A stretch of 64,000 nt of DNA from UBA4738 sp002413305. Its GTDB lineage: Bacteria > Actinomycetota > UBA4738. Positions 42,238 to 51,380 of the stretch are shown one piece after another (position 1 is the stretch's first letter; the number at the start of each line of letters is the position of its first letter). The notes beneath the pieces were generated by a model. That model ran no database searches and was not told the DNA's origin. It saw nothing but the letters and a program-made list of their open reading frames with translations. The position numbers and the translations under genes are program-made. The stretch spans positions 1-64,000 of the forward strand of contig DAIUAM010000009.1 of the NCBI GenBank assembly GCA_036847185.1, given 5' to 3'.

Positions 42238-44348
42238 AGCGAGCGCGGCCGACCGCCGTCTGGATCGCAACCGCCGGTTTCGCCCTCGTTGTTGCGACGC
42301 TGATCTTCGTCGCCGTGGGCCGACCGGTCCCCGCCTATCCAGCGTGGTACACGACCACCGCGTACGCGATCCCCTTGCTCCTGATCGGCTCGCTGATCTG
42401 CGCCCGTCGACCACAGGAACGTCTGGGTCGACTGCTCCTGGCGGAGGGCGCCGGGGCCAGCCTCATGCTCGCCACGGGCGAATATGCCACCTTCTCCGCC
42501 CTGGGACACGCGGGACGCCTGCCGCTGACCGGTGCTTCCGCGTGGGCGTCGAGCGTGACGCAGGCCGCTCTGGTCGTCAGTCTGATCGCGCTGGTCCTGA
42601 TCTTCCCGACCGGCAGATTGATCTCGCCTCGCTGGCGTCCCGTGGCCTGGGCCGTCGGGGTCGACTTCGCATTGGGGATCGGGTCGTCCGGTTTCGGCGG
42701 GCCGAAGTTCAACAGCAACATCGACTTCATCCGCAATCCGCTGGCCATCCATCCTCCTGTCTGGCTCCTCGACCTGGTCAGGGCGGGAGGGGTCGTGATC
42801 GCGTTGAGCATCGTCGGGACCATGGCGCATCTCATCATCCGGTACCGTCGCAGCGCGGGAGAGGAGCGAGAGCAGCTCAAGTGGTTCCTTTCGGCCAGCG
42901 TCTTCGCGCCGGTCCTTATCTTCGTGCCGACGGCCTTCTTCCCGGATGCGATGAACGGGGTCCTCGGGAACATCGCGTGGACCGTCGGGCCCCTCAGCGT
43001 GATCCTCGCGGTCGGCGTCGCCATCCTCCGGTACCGCCTGTACGACATCGACGTCGTCATCAACAAGAGCGTGGTGTATGGGCTGCTCGCCGCGTTCATC
43101 ACCGCCGTCTACGTGGCGATCGTGGTGGGGATCGGGGCGGCGCTCGGGCACGGAGCCGCCAAGCCGAACCTCGGGCTCTCGATCGTGGCCACCGGCGTGG
43201 TCGCCCTGGCCTTCCAGCCCGTACGGCAACGCGTCCAGAAGCTGGCCAACCGGTTGGTCTACGGGCAGCGAGCCACGCCCTACGAGGTCCTCAGCGAGTT
43301 CTCGGCGCGGCTGGGCACCGCGGCGGCGGCCGAGGAGCAACTCCCCCGCATGGCGCGGACGCTCGCCGAGGGAACGGGCGCCTCCTCCGCGACCGTGTGG
43401 CTGGGCCACGGCGAGGAGCTGCGGCCCGCCGCGTCCTGGCCCGATGGCGACGTCTCTGCGCCTGCGGTCGAACAGACGCTGCTGCTTCCGGTTCAGCACC
43501 ACGGGGATCAGCTGGGAGCGATCTCGCTGGTCAAACCGCCGGGCGAACGGCTGACGTCCGAGGAGGACCGCCTGGCCCGCGACCTGGCCTCGCAGGCAGG
43601 GCTGGTCCTGCACAACGTTCGCCTCACCGACGAGCTGCGCGCGCGCCTGAACGAACTTCGAGCATCCCGGCGCCGCCTCGTCGCGGCCCAGGACGCCGCC
43701 CGCCGCCGGCTGGAACGGAACATCCACGATGGCGCCCAGCAACAACTCGTGGCGCTCTCCGTCAAGACGAACCTGGCCCGGATCCTCGCCGGTCGTGATC
43801 CGGAGAGAGCGGCCACGCTCGTGGACTCGCTGCGACAGGACACGGAACGGGCGCTGGAGGAGCTGGCCGAGCTTGCGTCCGGTCTGACGCCCACCGCGCT
43901 CACGGAGCTCGGACTGGTCGAGGCCCTTCGGGCCCAGGCCTCCCGGGCGGCGCTTCCGATCACCGTTCAGGCGCCGAACCGCCTGGAGGTGCCGCTGGAC
44001 GTTGCGACGGCGATCTACTTCTGTGTCCTCGAGGCGCTGCAGAACGTGGCCAAGTATGCCGAGGCCTCCCGAGCACTCGTTCGTCTGGACCGGAACGGCG
44101 ACCGGGTCGAGTTCGAGGTGAACGACGACGGAGGGGGCTTCGACACGTCGCTGACCTCGTACGGCACCGGGTTGCGGGGCATGGCCGATCGGCTCTCCGC
44201 CCTCGGCGGCGCGCTGGTGGTTCGGTCCATGCCGGGAACCGGCACGACCGTGGTCGGCACCGTCCACGTGCATGCCGAGCCGTCACCGGAGTCGAAGGAC
44301 ACGGCCGTCCCCGCGACGGACGGCGGACGGATCGAGGTGCGGGCGTGA
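42234..44348 (+). CDS. NarL-type membrane sensor histidine kinase
   Basis: 704 aa paralogue of its neighbour. It has N-terminal membrane helices (ATAGFALVVATLIFVAVGR; YGLLAAFITAVYVAIVVGIG), the linker RVQKLANRLVYGQRATPYEV, a GAF-like domain, the HisKA_3 motif ERNIHDGAQQQLVALSVKTN with phospho-acceptor His498, and HATPase_c (FCVLEALQNVAKYAEASRAL; EVNDDGGGFDTS). ATG 42234 overlaps the upstream stop as ATGA. Its 3' end is 11 bp from the convergent NarL regulator gene. It could heterodimerise with the His-less kinase. Confidence 0.94.
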   Translation: MKRARPTAVWIATAGFALVVATLIFVAVGRPVPAYPAWYTTTAYAIPLLLIGSLICARRPQERLGRLLLAEGAGASLMLATGEYATFSALGHAGRLPLTGASAWASSVTQAALVVSLIALVLIFPTGRLISPRWRPVAWAVGVDFALGIGSSGFGGPKFNSNIDFIRNPLAIHPPVWLLDLVRAGGVVIALSIVGTMAHLIIRYRRSAGEEREQLKWFLSASVFAPVLIFVPTAFFPDAMNGVLGNIAWTVGPLSVILAVGVAILRYRLYDIDVVINKSVVYGLLAAFITAVYVAIVVGIGAALGHGAAKPNLGLSIVATGVVALAFQPVRQRVQKLANRLVYGQRATPYEVLSEFSARLGTAAAAEEQLPRMARTLAEGTGASSATVWLGHGEELRPAASWPDGDVSAPAVEQTLLLPVQHHGDQLGAISLVKPPGERLTSEEDRLARDLASQAGLVLHNVRLTDELRARLNELRASRRRLVAAQDAARRRLERNIHDGAQQQLVALSVKTNLARILAGRDPERAATLVDSLRQDTERALEELAELASGLTPTALTELGLVEALRAQASRAALPITVQAPNRLEVPLDVATAIYFCVLEALQNVAKYAEASRALVRLDRNGDRVEFEVNDDGGGFDTSLTSYGTGLRGMADRLSALGGALVVRSMPGTGTTVVGTVHVHAEPSPESKDTAVPATDGGRIEVRA

Positions 44349-44359
44349 CCGACGGGAGA

Positions 44360-45040
44360 TCAGCCCTCGCCCGGCAGCCCCTCTTCGCGCAGGAACGCGA
44401 GCACCGCCATGACCCGGCGGTGGACGTCGGTCTCTTCGGTCAACCCGAGCTTGTGGAACAGCGAGTTGATGTGCTTCTCGACGGCGCGCTCGGTGAGGAA
44501 CAGGGCCTTCGCGATGGCGGCGTTGTTCTTCCCCTGGGCCATCTGGTCGAGCACCTCCCGCTCCCGCTCGGTGAGCTGGGCGAGCGGCGAATGGGCCAGC
44601 CGCTCCTTGCGGGAGACGAGACCTTCCACGACCTTCGGGTCCAGGACCGAACCGCCCCGGCTGACCTCCCGGAGCGCCCGGACCAGCTCGTCGAGGTCGG
44701 CGACCCGCTCCTTCAGCAGGTACCCGAGCCCGGCCGCCCCGTCCTTCAGGAGCTCGTACGCGTATTCGTCCTCCGCGTACTGGGAGAGGACGACGACGCC
44801 GATCTCGGGGTGCTCCATGCGGATCCGACGTGCGGCGTCGATCCCCTCGGTGGTGTGGGTGGGCGGCATCCGGATATCGGTGAGAACGATGTCCGGCTTC
44901 ATGTCCTCGACCGCGGCCAGCAGCGACTCCAGGTCGGTGACCGTGGCGACCAGGTCGATATCCTCGACCTCCTCGAGCAGCGCCGCAGTCCCGGCCCGCA
45001 CGAGGTAGTTGTCTTCGGCGAAGACCATGCGGAGCGGCAT
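44360..45040 (-). CDS. NarL/FixJ family response regulator
   Basis: 226 aa. The receiver has FAEDNYLVRAG, phospho-Asp in DIVLTDIRMPPTHTTEG near residue 54, and Lys in YLLKERVADL. The LuxR-type output is LTEREREVLDQMAQGKNNAA, then AKALFLTERAVEKHINSLFH. Its receiver is close to that of the divergent receiver-cyclase gene (both MPP...EGI). ATG 45040 is chosen; ATG 45028 is four codons inside. It is the most likely partner of the kinases on either side. Confidence 0.93.
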   Translation of the reverse strand: MPLRMVFAEDNYLVRAGTAALLEEVEDIDLVATVTDLESLLAAVEDMKPDIVLTDIRMPPTHTTEGIDAARRIRMEHPEIGVVVLSQYAEDEYAYELLKDGAAGLGYLLKERVADLDELVRALREVSRGGSVLDPKVVEGLVSRKERLAHSPLAQLTEREREVLDQMAQGKNNAAIAKALFLTERAVEKHINSLFHKLGLTEETDVHRRVMAVLAFLREEGLPGEG

Positions 45041-45126
45041 ACCCGGATGGTATACAGGGTGGGCGCTCCCGGACAGCGGCCAGGCCGCTCGCGGGCGACG
45101 ATCCGAACCGATGGGGGGTTCCCGAC

Positions 45127-46434
45127 ATGAGCATCCGTGTCGTCCTGGGCGACGACAACGTCCTGGTCCGCGAAGGGGTCCGGGCGCTTCTGTCCGCCAC
45201 GGACGACATCGACGTGGTCGGGGTGGCCGAGGACGCCCCATCCCTGCTGGCCGCAGCCGGTGAGCATCTCCCGGACGTGGTGGTCACCGACATCAAGATG
45301 CCTCCGAACTTCCAGCTCGAAGGCATCGAGTGCGCCCACGAGATCCGTCGCCGCCATCCCGGGACGGGCGTGGTCGTCCTCTCAGCCCACGACGACGAGG
45401 CCTATGCCCTGGCCCTGCTCGGCGGGGGAGACAGCGGGCTGGCGTACCTGTTGAAGGACCGCCTGGGGCAGGGCGACGACCTGGAGCGCGCGATCCACGA
45501 GGTGGCCAAGGGCGGTTCGCTGATCGATCCCACCATCGCCGCCCGCCTGTCCGGTGACCGCCAGCGCAGCGGCGAGGACCAGGAGATCCTCGACCTGATG
45601 GCGAAGGGCCTGGGCTACGCGGAGATGGCGGAGCAGCTCGGTACCACTCCGGAGGCGATCGACCGGCGGGTGACGGAGCTCTTCCAGCGCCTGGCGGCAG
45701 AGGCCGGGCGGGGGGCCAGCACCGCGGTCGACGAGCTGAAGCGGCTGCACGCGGCCGTCGTGGTGAGCGAGACGTCCGCCCGGACCCTCCGCTCGTTCGT
45801 CCCGTCGCAGTTCGCCGACCGACTGGCCTCGGGGGCCACCACCACCGACCTCCAGGAGGAACTCGAAGCCACGATCCTGTTCTCCGACATCCGCGGGTTC
45901 TCGACCCTGGCCGAACAGCTTCCCGCCCGCGAGGTCGCCACGATGCTGGCCAGGCACCTGTCGGCGATGGCCGAAGTCGTCCTTGACCACGGGGGGACCA
46001 TCGACAAGTTCGCCGGCGACGGCGTCATGGCCATCTTCGGCGCGCCGGAGCCCATGCCCGACCACGCCGAACGTGCCATGCGGTGCGCGCTGGCCATGCA
46101 GGCCCGTCAGCAGGAGCTGAACTGGGAGACGTGGACCGAACAGCTCCCCCAGCTCGGCATCGGGATCGGGGTGAACACCGGCACAGTGATCGCCGGGACG
46201 ATCGGAGGCGCCGGACGCCTCGAGTACACCGTCCTGGGTGATGCCGTGAACCTCGCCCAGCGCCTCCAGTCGCTCGCCGAGGCCGGCGAAGTCCTCGCCA
46301 CCGCCGCCACTGCCTCGGCCGCTCCCCGCATCCCCACGGAGGCCGTCGGCCCCCGCGAGGTCAAGGGCCGCAAGGAGCCGGTGGAGACGTTCCGCGTCTT
46401 GCCTCCCGGCCCCCCCGCGGACCAGATCGGGTGA
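45127..46434 (+). CDS. Response regulator with HTH and class III nucleotide cyclase domains
   Basis: 435 aa. The receiver (1-125) has VVLGDDNVLVREG and DVVVTDIKMPPNFQLEG. A LuxR-like HTH, partly degenerate, spans about 140-190 (EDQEILDLMAKGLGYAEMAE, LGTTPEAIDRRVTELFQRL). The cyclase spans about 220-425. Metal-binding Asp residues are in ILFSDIRGFSTLAEQ and KFAGDGVMAIFGAPEP. VLGDAVNLAQRL supplies the NxxxR residues. VNTGTVIAGTIGG is also typical. All main catalytic residues seem present, so it should make cAMP under phosphorylation control. It overlaps the next kinase by 4 bp. Confidence 0.93.
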   Translation: MSIRVVLGDDNVLVREGVRALLSATDDIDVVGVAEDAPSLLAAAGEHLPDVVVTDIKMPPNFQLEGIECAHEIRRRHPGTGVVVLSAHDDEAYALALLGGGDSGLAYLLKDRLGQGDDLERAIHEVAKGGSLIDPTIAARLSGDRQRSGEDQEILDLMAKGLGYAEMAEQLGTTPEAIDRRVTELFQRLAAEAGRGASTAVDELKRLHAAVVVSETSARTLRSFVPSQFADRLASGATTTDLQEELEATILFSDIRGFSTLAEQLPAREVATMLARHLSAMAEVVLDHGGTIDKFAGDGVMAIFGAPEPMPDHAERAMRCALAMQARQQELNWETWTEQLPQLGIGIGVNTGTVIAGTIGGAGRLEYTVLGDAVNLAQRLQSLAEAGEVLATAATASAAPRIPTEAVGPREVKGRKEPVETFRVLPPGPPADQIG

Positions 46435-48608
46435 GGGCACCCACCGTGGAGAGCCGCGTCGGGGTCGATGGACTCGGCGTCGAGCCCGGCCCCAGCCGGT
46501 TGCGGAACCTGGCCTGGCCCCTCGGCGCCCTCGCGCTCCTCATCTCCGCGGCCACGGCGACCCTGGTCGTCCTGAACCGGTCGGCGATCCACTCGTTCGA
46601 CCAGGCCAACCCGGTGGAGGTGGTCCTCCCGATCGGCTACGCCATCATCGGGACCCTCCTCGCGTCACGCCGGTCCCGAAACCCGCTCGGCTGGATCTTG
46701 TTGGGCATCGCCATCTTCACCGGGTGGCCCGGGGTCGCCACGCAGTACGCGTTCCGAAGCTCGCACTTCCATCACCTGCCCTTCGTGGACTGGATCGCGT
46801 GGACCCACGACTGGACGATCTGGCTGGTCTTCCCACCGGGCCTGGCCACGTTCTTCTTCCTGCTGTTCCCCGAGGGCCGGCTCCAGTCGCGGCGGTGGCG
46901 GTGGGTGGCGGGGGTCGCTGCCGCCCTGGTCGGCATCGGTGTCGTGCTCATGATGCTCCAGGACCACATCGAGCTGACCGGCTCGCCGATCATCCCCAAC
47001 CCGCTCGGAGGCGTCTCGGCGATCGACTTCAACACCGGAGCGGCCGGCATCATCTGGATCTTCGCGATCGGGGTGCTCCTCGTGGCCATGGCGGGCATCA
47101 TCCTGCGTACCCGGCGGGCCACCGGGGAGCTGCGCCAGCAGCTCCGGTGGCTGGCCTACGGGACGGTCGCCCTCGCGGCCGGGCTAGTGGTCCTGATCGT
47201 GGCCAGTTCCATCGACCCGAAGATCTCCAACGGCTGGTGGGACCTGGTCCTCATCCTGGGCTTCGGGGTGGCCATCCCGGTGAGCTGCGGGATCGCCATC
47301 CTTAAGCACGGCCTGTACGAGCTCGACGTCGTGGTGAGCAAGACCGTGGTCTACGGCGTGCTGGCTGCGTTCTTCACCGCGGTCTACGTGGCGGTCGTGG
47401 TCGGGATCGGGACGGCGATCGGTTCGACGCGAAATCCCTTCCTGACGCTCGCGGCCGCGGCGGTGATCGCGCTCGCGTTCAACCCCGTCCGGGAGCGCGC
47501 CCGGCGCTTCGCCAACCGCCTCGTCTACGGCAAACGCGCCACGCCGTACGAGGTGCTCTCGGAGTTCGCCGACCGGGTGGCCGGCACCTACTCACTGGAG
47601 GACGTCTTGCCCAGGATGGCCAGGATCCTCGGGGAGGGAACGGGGGCGCGGCAGGCCCAGGTGTGGCTCCGCCTGGGCGACGAACTCCGGCCCGCCGCGG
47701 CCTGGGGCGAACCCGCGAGCACGGCCTTGGCCCTGCCCGCACGGGACGGCGAGCTGCCTCCGATCGCCGGGGCCTCCTACGTCGTCGCGGTCCGGCATCG
47801 AGGTGAGTTGTTCGGGGCACTCGCGGTGACGAAGCCACAGAACGAACCGGTCACGGCGGCGGAGTCCAAGCTCGTGGACGACCTGGCCGCCCAGGCCGGC
47901 CTGGTCCTGCGCAACGTCCGGCTCACGGAGGAGCTTCGGGCCAACCTGGAGGAGTTGCGGGCCTCCCGCCAGCGCATCGTCTCGGCGCAAGACGCCGAGC
48001 GGCGGCGACTGGAGCGCAACATTCACGATGGGGCCCAGCAGCAGCTGGTGGCCCTGGCCGTCAAGCTTCGCCTGGCGGACAACCTCGTCGGGCGGGACGA
48101 AGCGCGGGCCCACGCCATGCTCGGCCAGCTCCAGGCGGAGGCCCAGGACGCGCTGGAGACCCTCCGGGACCTGGCCCGCGGCATCTACCCGCCGCTGCTC
48201 GCCGATCGCGGGTTGGTAGCGGCGTTGCAGGCCCAGGCGCGCAAGAGTCCGGTCCCGGTCACCGTCGAGGCAGATGGCGTCGCCCGGTACTCGCAGGACC
48301 AGGAGGCCGCCGTGTACTTCTGCACGCTGGAGGCGCTGCAGAACGTGGCCAAGTACGCTGGGGCCACCGCGGTCGCCGTGCGGCTGCGCGAAGAGGACGG
48401 CCACCTCACGTTCGAGGTCGCCGACGACGGCGTGGGATTCGATCCGGCGTCGAAAGGCTACGGGACGGGACTCCAGGGGATGGCCGACCGGCTGGCAGCC
48501 CTGGCCGGCGAGCTCCGGGTGACCTCCTCCCCCGGCGCCGGCACGATCGTGGCCGGTGGTGTTCCCGTCGAAGTCGCCGATCCCGTCCCCGCCGTGGCCG
48601 GACGTTGA
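46431..48608 (+). CDS. NarL-type membrane sensor histidine kinase
   Basis: 725 aa, third paralogue of the locus. Membrane helices fill residues 25-350, with the family-typical VSKTVVYGVLAAFFTAVYVA and FANRLVYGKRATPYEVLSEF. A GAF-like domain follows, then HisKA_3 ERNIHDGAQQQLVALAVKLR with phospho-acceptor His532, then HATPase_c (FCTLEALQNVAKYAGATAVA; EVADDGVGFDPASKGYGTGL). GTG 46431 overlaps the receiver-cyclase stop as GTGA, so the two are translationally coupled and it is the likeliest kinase for the cyclase. Confidence 0.94.
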   Translation: MRAPTVESRVGVDGLGVEPGPSRLRNLAWPLGALALLISAATATLVVLNRSAIHSFDQANPVEVVLPIGYAIIGTLLASRRSRNPLGWILLGIAIFTGWPGVATQYAFRSSHFHHLPFVDWIAWTHDWTIWLVFPPGLATFFFLLFPEGRLQSRRWRWVAGVAAALVGIGVVLMMLQDHIELTGSPIIPNPLGGVSAIDFNTGAAGIIWIFAIGVLLVAMAGIILRTRRATGELRQQLRWLAYGTVALAAGLVVLIVASSIDPKISNGWWDLVLILGFGVAIPVSCGIAILKHGLYELDVVVSKTVVYGVLAAFFTAVYVAVVVGIGTAIGSTRNPFLTLAAAAVIALAFNPVRERARRFANRLVYGKRATPYEVLSEFADRVAGTYSLEDVLPRMARILGEGTGARQAQVWLRLGDELRPAAAWGEPASTALALPARDGELPPIAGASYVVAVRHRGELFGALAVTKPQNEPVTAAESKLVDDLAAQAGLVLRNVRLTEELRANLEELRASRQRIVSAQDAERRRLERNIHDGAQQQLVALAVKLRLADNLVGRDEARAHAMLGQLQAEAQDALETLRDLARGIYPPLLADRGLVAALQAQARKSPVPVTVEADGVARYSQDQEAAVYFCTLEALQNVAKYAGATAVAVRLREEDGHLTFEVADDGVGFDPASKGYGTGLQGMADRLAALAGELRVTSSPGAGTIVAGGVPVEVADPVPAVAGR

Positions 48609-48988
48609 GCGCCTCCCCGTGCGACGGGGCCCCTTCGCCCTGGAAGCCGAACCACGGACCCGGCCAGGTCGGCGGTCAGCTTGCGGACCGTGAACGCGCC
48701 GCTCGGATCCTTGGTCGTCCGCTGGCCCTTGAAGATCCTCGTGCCGTTGTCGGCCAGGAGGACGCTCCACACTTGGCCGGCCACGTTCTGGTCGACCTGG
48801 AACTCGATCTCCAGCTGGCCGTTGTCCGGCTTCGCCGTCAGCGTCGAGGTGCTGGACGCCGTGCAGGTGCCCGCCACCATGGTGCCGCTGCCCTTCGCGA
48901 ACGCGGGTGCCGCACCGAACATCGGCACCCCTCCGAGCACGGCGGCCGCCACGAGGCCCACCATCCCGAGCTTGAACCCCTTTCCCAT
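48458..48988 (-). CDS. Secreted protein of unknown function, C-terminus uncertain
   Basis: Up to 176 aa. ATG 48988 follows GGAGGAGGG. A signal peptide (KLGMVGLVAAAVLGGVPMFG, AAPAFA) leads into a beta-rich domain with GTCTASSTSTLTAKPDNGQL, EIEFQVDQNVAGQVWSVLLA and TRIFKGQRTTKDPSGAFTVR. After LTADLAG the sequence becomes low-complexity and runs 151 bp into the 3' end of the convergent kinase gene. Families of this kind normally end shortly after this point with a second Cys, so a truncation or frameshift near 48690 is likely. Not named. Confidence 0.6.
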   Translation of the reverse strand: MGKGFKLGMVGLVAAAVLGGVPMFGAAPAFAKGSGTMVAGTCTASSTSTLTAKPDNGQLEIEFQVDQNVAGQVWSVLLADNGTRIFKGQRTTKDPSGAFTVRKLTADLAGSVVRLPGRRGPVARGGAQRPATAGTGSATSTGTPPATIVPAPGEEVTRSSPARAASRSAIPWSPVP

Positions 48989-49144
48989 TTCCCTCCTCCT
49001 TCCGGGAACCGTCCGAACGGGGTCGAAGCTAGCGACCACCGGGTCACGGCCCGGTTCGCCCAGGGGCAACCGCGACTCAAGAATGGGTAAAGCCGGTCGC
49101 TTGAAGCGTCCGGGCCGGCGTGACGTCCGTAGTACGTACCGACG

Positions 49145-49855
49145 ATGACTCGGCGCAGGATCCTCCTGATCGAAGACGAGAGCTCGATCTCCGAGCCACT
49201 GGCCGCCGCGCTGGAGCGGGAGGGCTTCGCGCCGGTGGTCGCCTCCTCGACGGCCGCGGGCATGGAGGCGTTCCGAACGAAGTCCCCCGACCTGGTGCTG
49301 CTCGACGTCATGCTGCCCGACGGCGACGGGCGCGAAGTCCTCCGGCAGATCCGGGCGGCGTCGCGCGTGCCGGTCATCATGCTCACCGCCCGGGGGGACG
49401 AGATGGACCGAGTGATCGGACTGGAGCTGGGCGCCGACGACCATGTGGCCAAACCCTTCAGCGCGGCCGAGCTCCTGGCCCGCATCCGGGCCGTGCTCCG
49501 GCGGACGGCCGCGCCGGCCCCTTCCTCGTCCTCCGTGCTGCGGGTCGCCGAGGTGGAGATGAACCTGGACACGCGGACCGTGACCAAGGCCGGCGAGCCG
49601 GTCCAGCTGGCCCTGAAGGAGTTCGAGCTGCTCCGGATGCTGATGGAGGAAGCCGGCCGGGTGGTTCGGCGCGTCGATCTGATGGACGAGGTGTGGGATC
49701 CGAACTGGTTCGGCCCGACGAAGACGCTCGACGTCCATGTCAGCTCGCTCCGCAAGAAGCTGGACGACGATCCGGCGAACCCTTCGTACATCCACACCGT
49801 ACGCGGCGTCGGCTTCCGGTTCGCCTCCCCGGACGAACCCAGCCCCGCGGGCTGA
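49145..49855 (+). CDS. OmpR/PhoB family response regulator
   Basis: 236 aa. The receiver has LLIEDESSISEP, phospho-Asp in LVLLDVMLPDGDG near residue 57 and Lys in HVAKPFSAAELLARI. The winged-helix output has LALKEFELLRMLMEEAGRVV, then TKTLDVHVSSLRKKLDDDP and IHTVRGVGFRF. It is followed 4 bp later by its cognate HisKA kinase. Arrays of 11-bp-spaced boxes upstream of two secreted-protein genes at 51.3 and 51.9 kb are its probable targets. Confidence 0.95.
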   Translation: MTRRRILLIEDESSISEPLAAALEREGFAPVVASSTAAGMEAFRTKSPDLVLLDVMLPDGDGREVLRQIRAASRVPVIMLTARGDEMDRVIGLELGADDHVAKPFSAAELLARIRAVLRRTAAPAPSSSSVLRVAEVEMNLDTRTVTKAGEPVQLALKEFELLRMLMEEAGRVVRRVDLMDEVWDPNWFGPTKTLDVHVSSLRKKLDDDPANPSYIHTVRGVGFRFASPDEPSPAG

Positions 49856-49859
49856 AGAG

Positions 49860-51334
49860 GTGCGCCCAGCCACACTTCGAACCCGCCTACTCCTGGCGGC
49901 CGTCTACCTGCTCACCGTGGTCGTGGTGGCGCTGGAGGTTCCACTGGCCGTCAACCTGTCCCGGCGAGCGACGCGTGAGTTCGAAGCGGCACTCCAGAAC
50001 GACGCCGTGCTGACCGCGGCCCGGATCAACGACGACGTCCCGCTGGTGGGACCCGACCCGCCGTCCGCGGCGGCGCCGGTGACCGTCATCAGGGAGTTCC
50101 TCGACCGCGCCGCCCGGACCATCCCCGGCACCCGGTTCGTGGTAGTCGACAGCTCCGGCCGCCTCCTGGCCGACAGCTCGAGCGAGGCTGAGGTGGGCAC
50201 GGACTTCGCTACCCCCGAGCGGCCGGAGTTCGACCGCGCCTTCGCGGTGCCCGGGGGGAGGATCGACGTCGCGCAGCGGTCCAGCGAGACGCTGGGCGAA
50301 GACCTCATGCTCGTCACCGTGCCGGTTGTGCACCAACACCTGGCGATCGGCGCGGTCAGGCCTCCGAGCCGATGGGCGCGCTCGCCGGCCGGGTCCATCG
50401 AAGCTGGATCGGGCTGGGGGCGGTCGGCCTGGCAGTCATCCTGGCTGGGATGGGTCTGGCCTGGGTGCTCGCAACGAGCCTGGCCCGGCCGGTGCGGCGG
50501 TTGGAGGACGCCGCGGTCCGCCTGGGCCGGGGCGACCTGGAGGCTCGCGCCGAACCTTCTGGCCCGGCCGAGGTGGCAACGCTGGCTTCGTCCTTCAATC
50601 GGATGGCCGGCGCGCTCGCGTCGAACTTCGAGGCCCAGCGGTCGTTCGCCGCGAACGCCTCCCATCAGCTCCGAACCCCGCTCACCGGCCTGCGGCTACG
50701 GCTCGAAGCGATCACCCAGGAGGGCGGCTTCGCGGGCGAGCAGGCCGCCGCCGCCGAGGCCGAGGTCGACCGGCTGAACGAGCTGGTCGAAGGCCTGCTG
50801 CAACTGGCCCAGGCGTCGTCCGCGCCGTCCACGGGCCGGGCAGTGGAGCTCGGATCGTTGGCCCGGGATGCGGTGGAACGGTGGGCCGGGACGGCGGCCG
50901 AGGCCGGGACGGCGCTCCGCGCCGAGGTGCGTCAGCGCGCGTTCGTGTGGGCGGACCCTGCCGAGCTCGCCAACGTCCTGGACAACCTGATCGAAAACGC
51001 GATCCGGTATACGCCCGACGGCACGGAGGTGGTCGTGGAGACAGGCTCGGCCGATGGCCTGGCCCTCCTGGCCGTCCGAGACTCGGGCCCGGGGATCCCG
51101 GAGGCCGAACGAGCGCACGTGTTCGAGCGCTTCTACCGGGGAACGACCGGCCAGCAGGCGGGCCCCGGAACGGGGCTCGGACTGGCCATCGTCGCGGAGG
51201 TGGCTCGCCGGTGGGGTGGGGAGGTCCGGCTGCCCGATGGGCCGGACGGGGGATTCGAGCTTCTCTTCCCAGCCGCATCGGAGCCGGGAAGGCCAACAGA
51301 TCGGACATCCACGGCTGCGCGCGGAGTTTCTTAA
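49860..51334 (+). pseudogene. HisKA-type sensor kinase with a one-base frameshift
   Basis: The N-terminal part has a membrane helix (LLLAAVYLLTVVVVALEVPL), a periplasmic sensor region and VTVPVVHQHLAIGAVR. The frame is then lost at 50359-50361. Adding one G there would read GAVRASEPMGALAGRVHRSW and continue through the second helix (GLAVILAGMGLAWVLATSLA), HAMP, the phospho-acceptor in ANASHQLRTPLTGLRLRLEA, NLIENAIRY and DSGPGIPEAERAHVFERFYR to the stop at 51334. All kinase motifs are intact, so this is probably a consensus error or a very recent change. GTG 49860 is the start. The intact product would be about 491 aa. Confidence 0.88.
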
Positions 51335-51374
51335 CCATGGCATTACCGTCGCCTGACCCCCTCCCTCGTAGGCT
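51331..51374 (+). promoter_or_regulatory. Three 11-bp-spaced regulator boxes and -10, first secreted-protein gene
   Basis: TTAACC (51331), ATTACC (51342) and CTGACC (51353) occur exactly every 11 bp on the same strand, as in PhoP/OmpR-family sites. The -10 TAGGCT (51369-51374) lies 6 bp before the ATG at 51381, so the transcript is probably leaderless. The boxes cover the -35 region, as for activation. Confidence 0.6.
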
Positions 51375-51380
51375 TCGACC

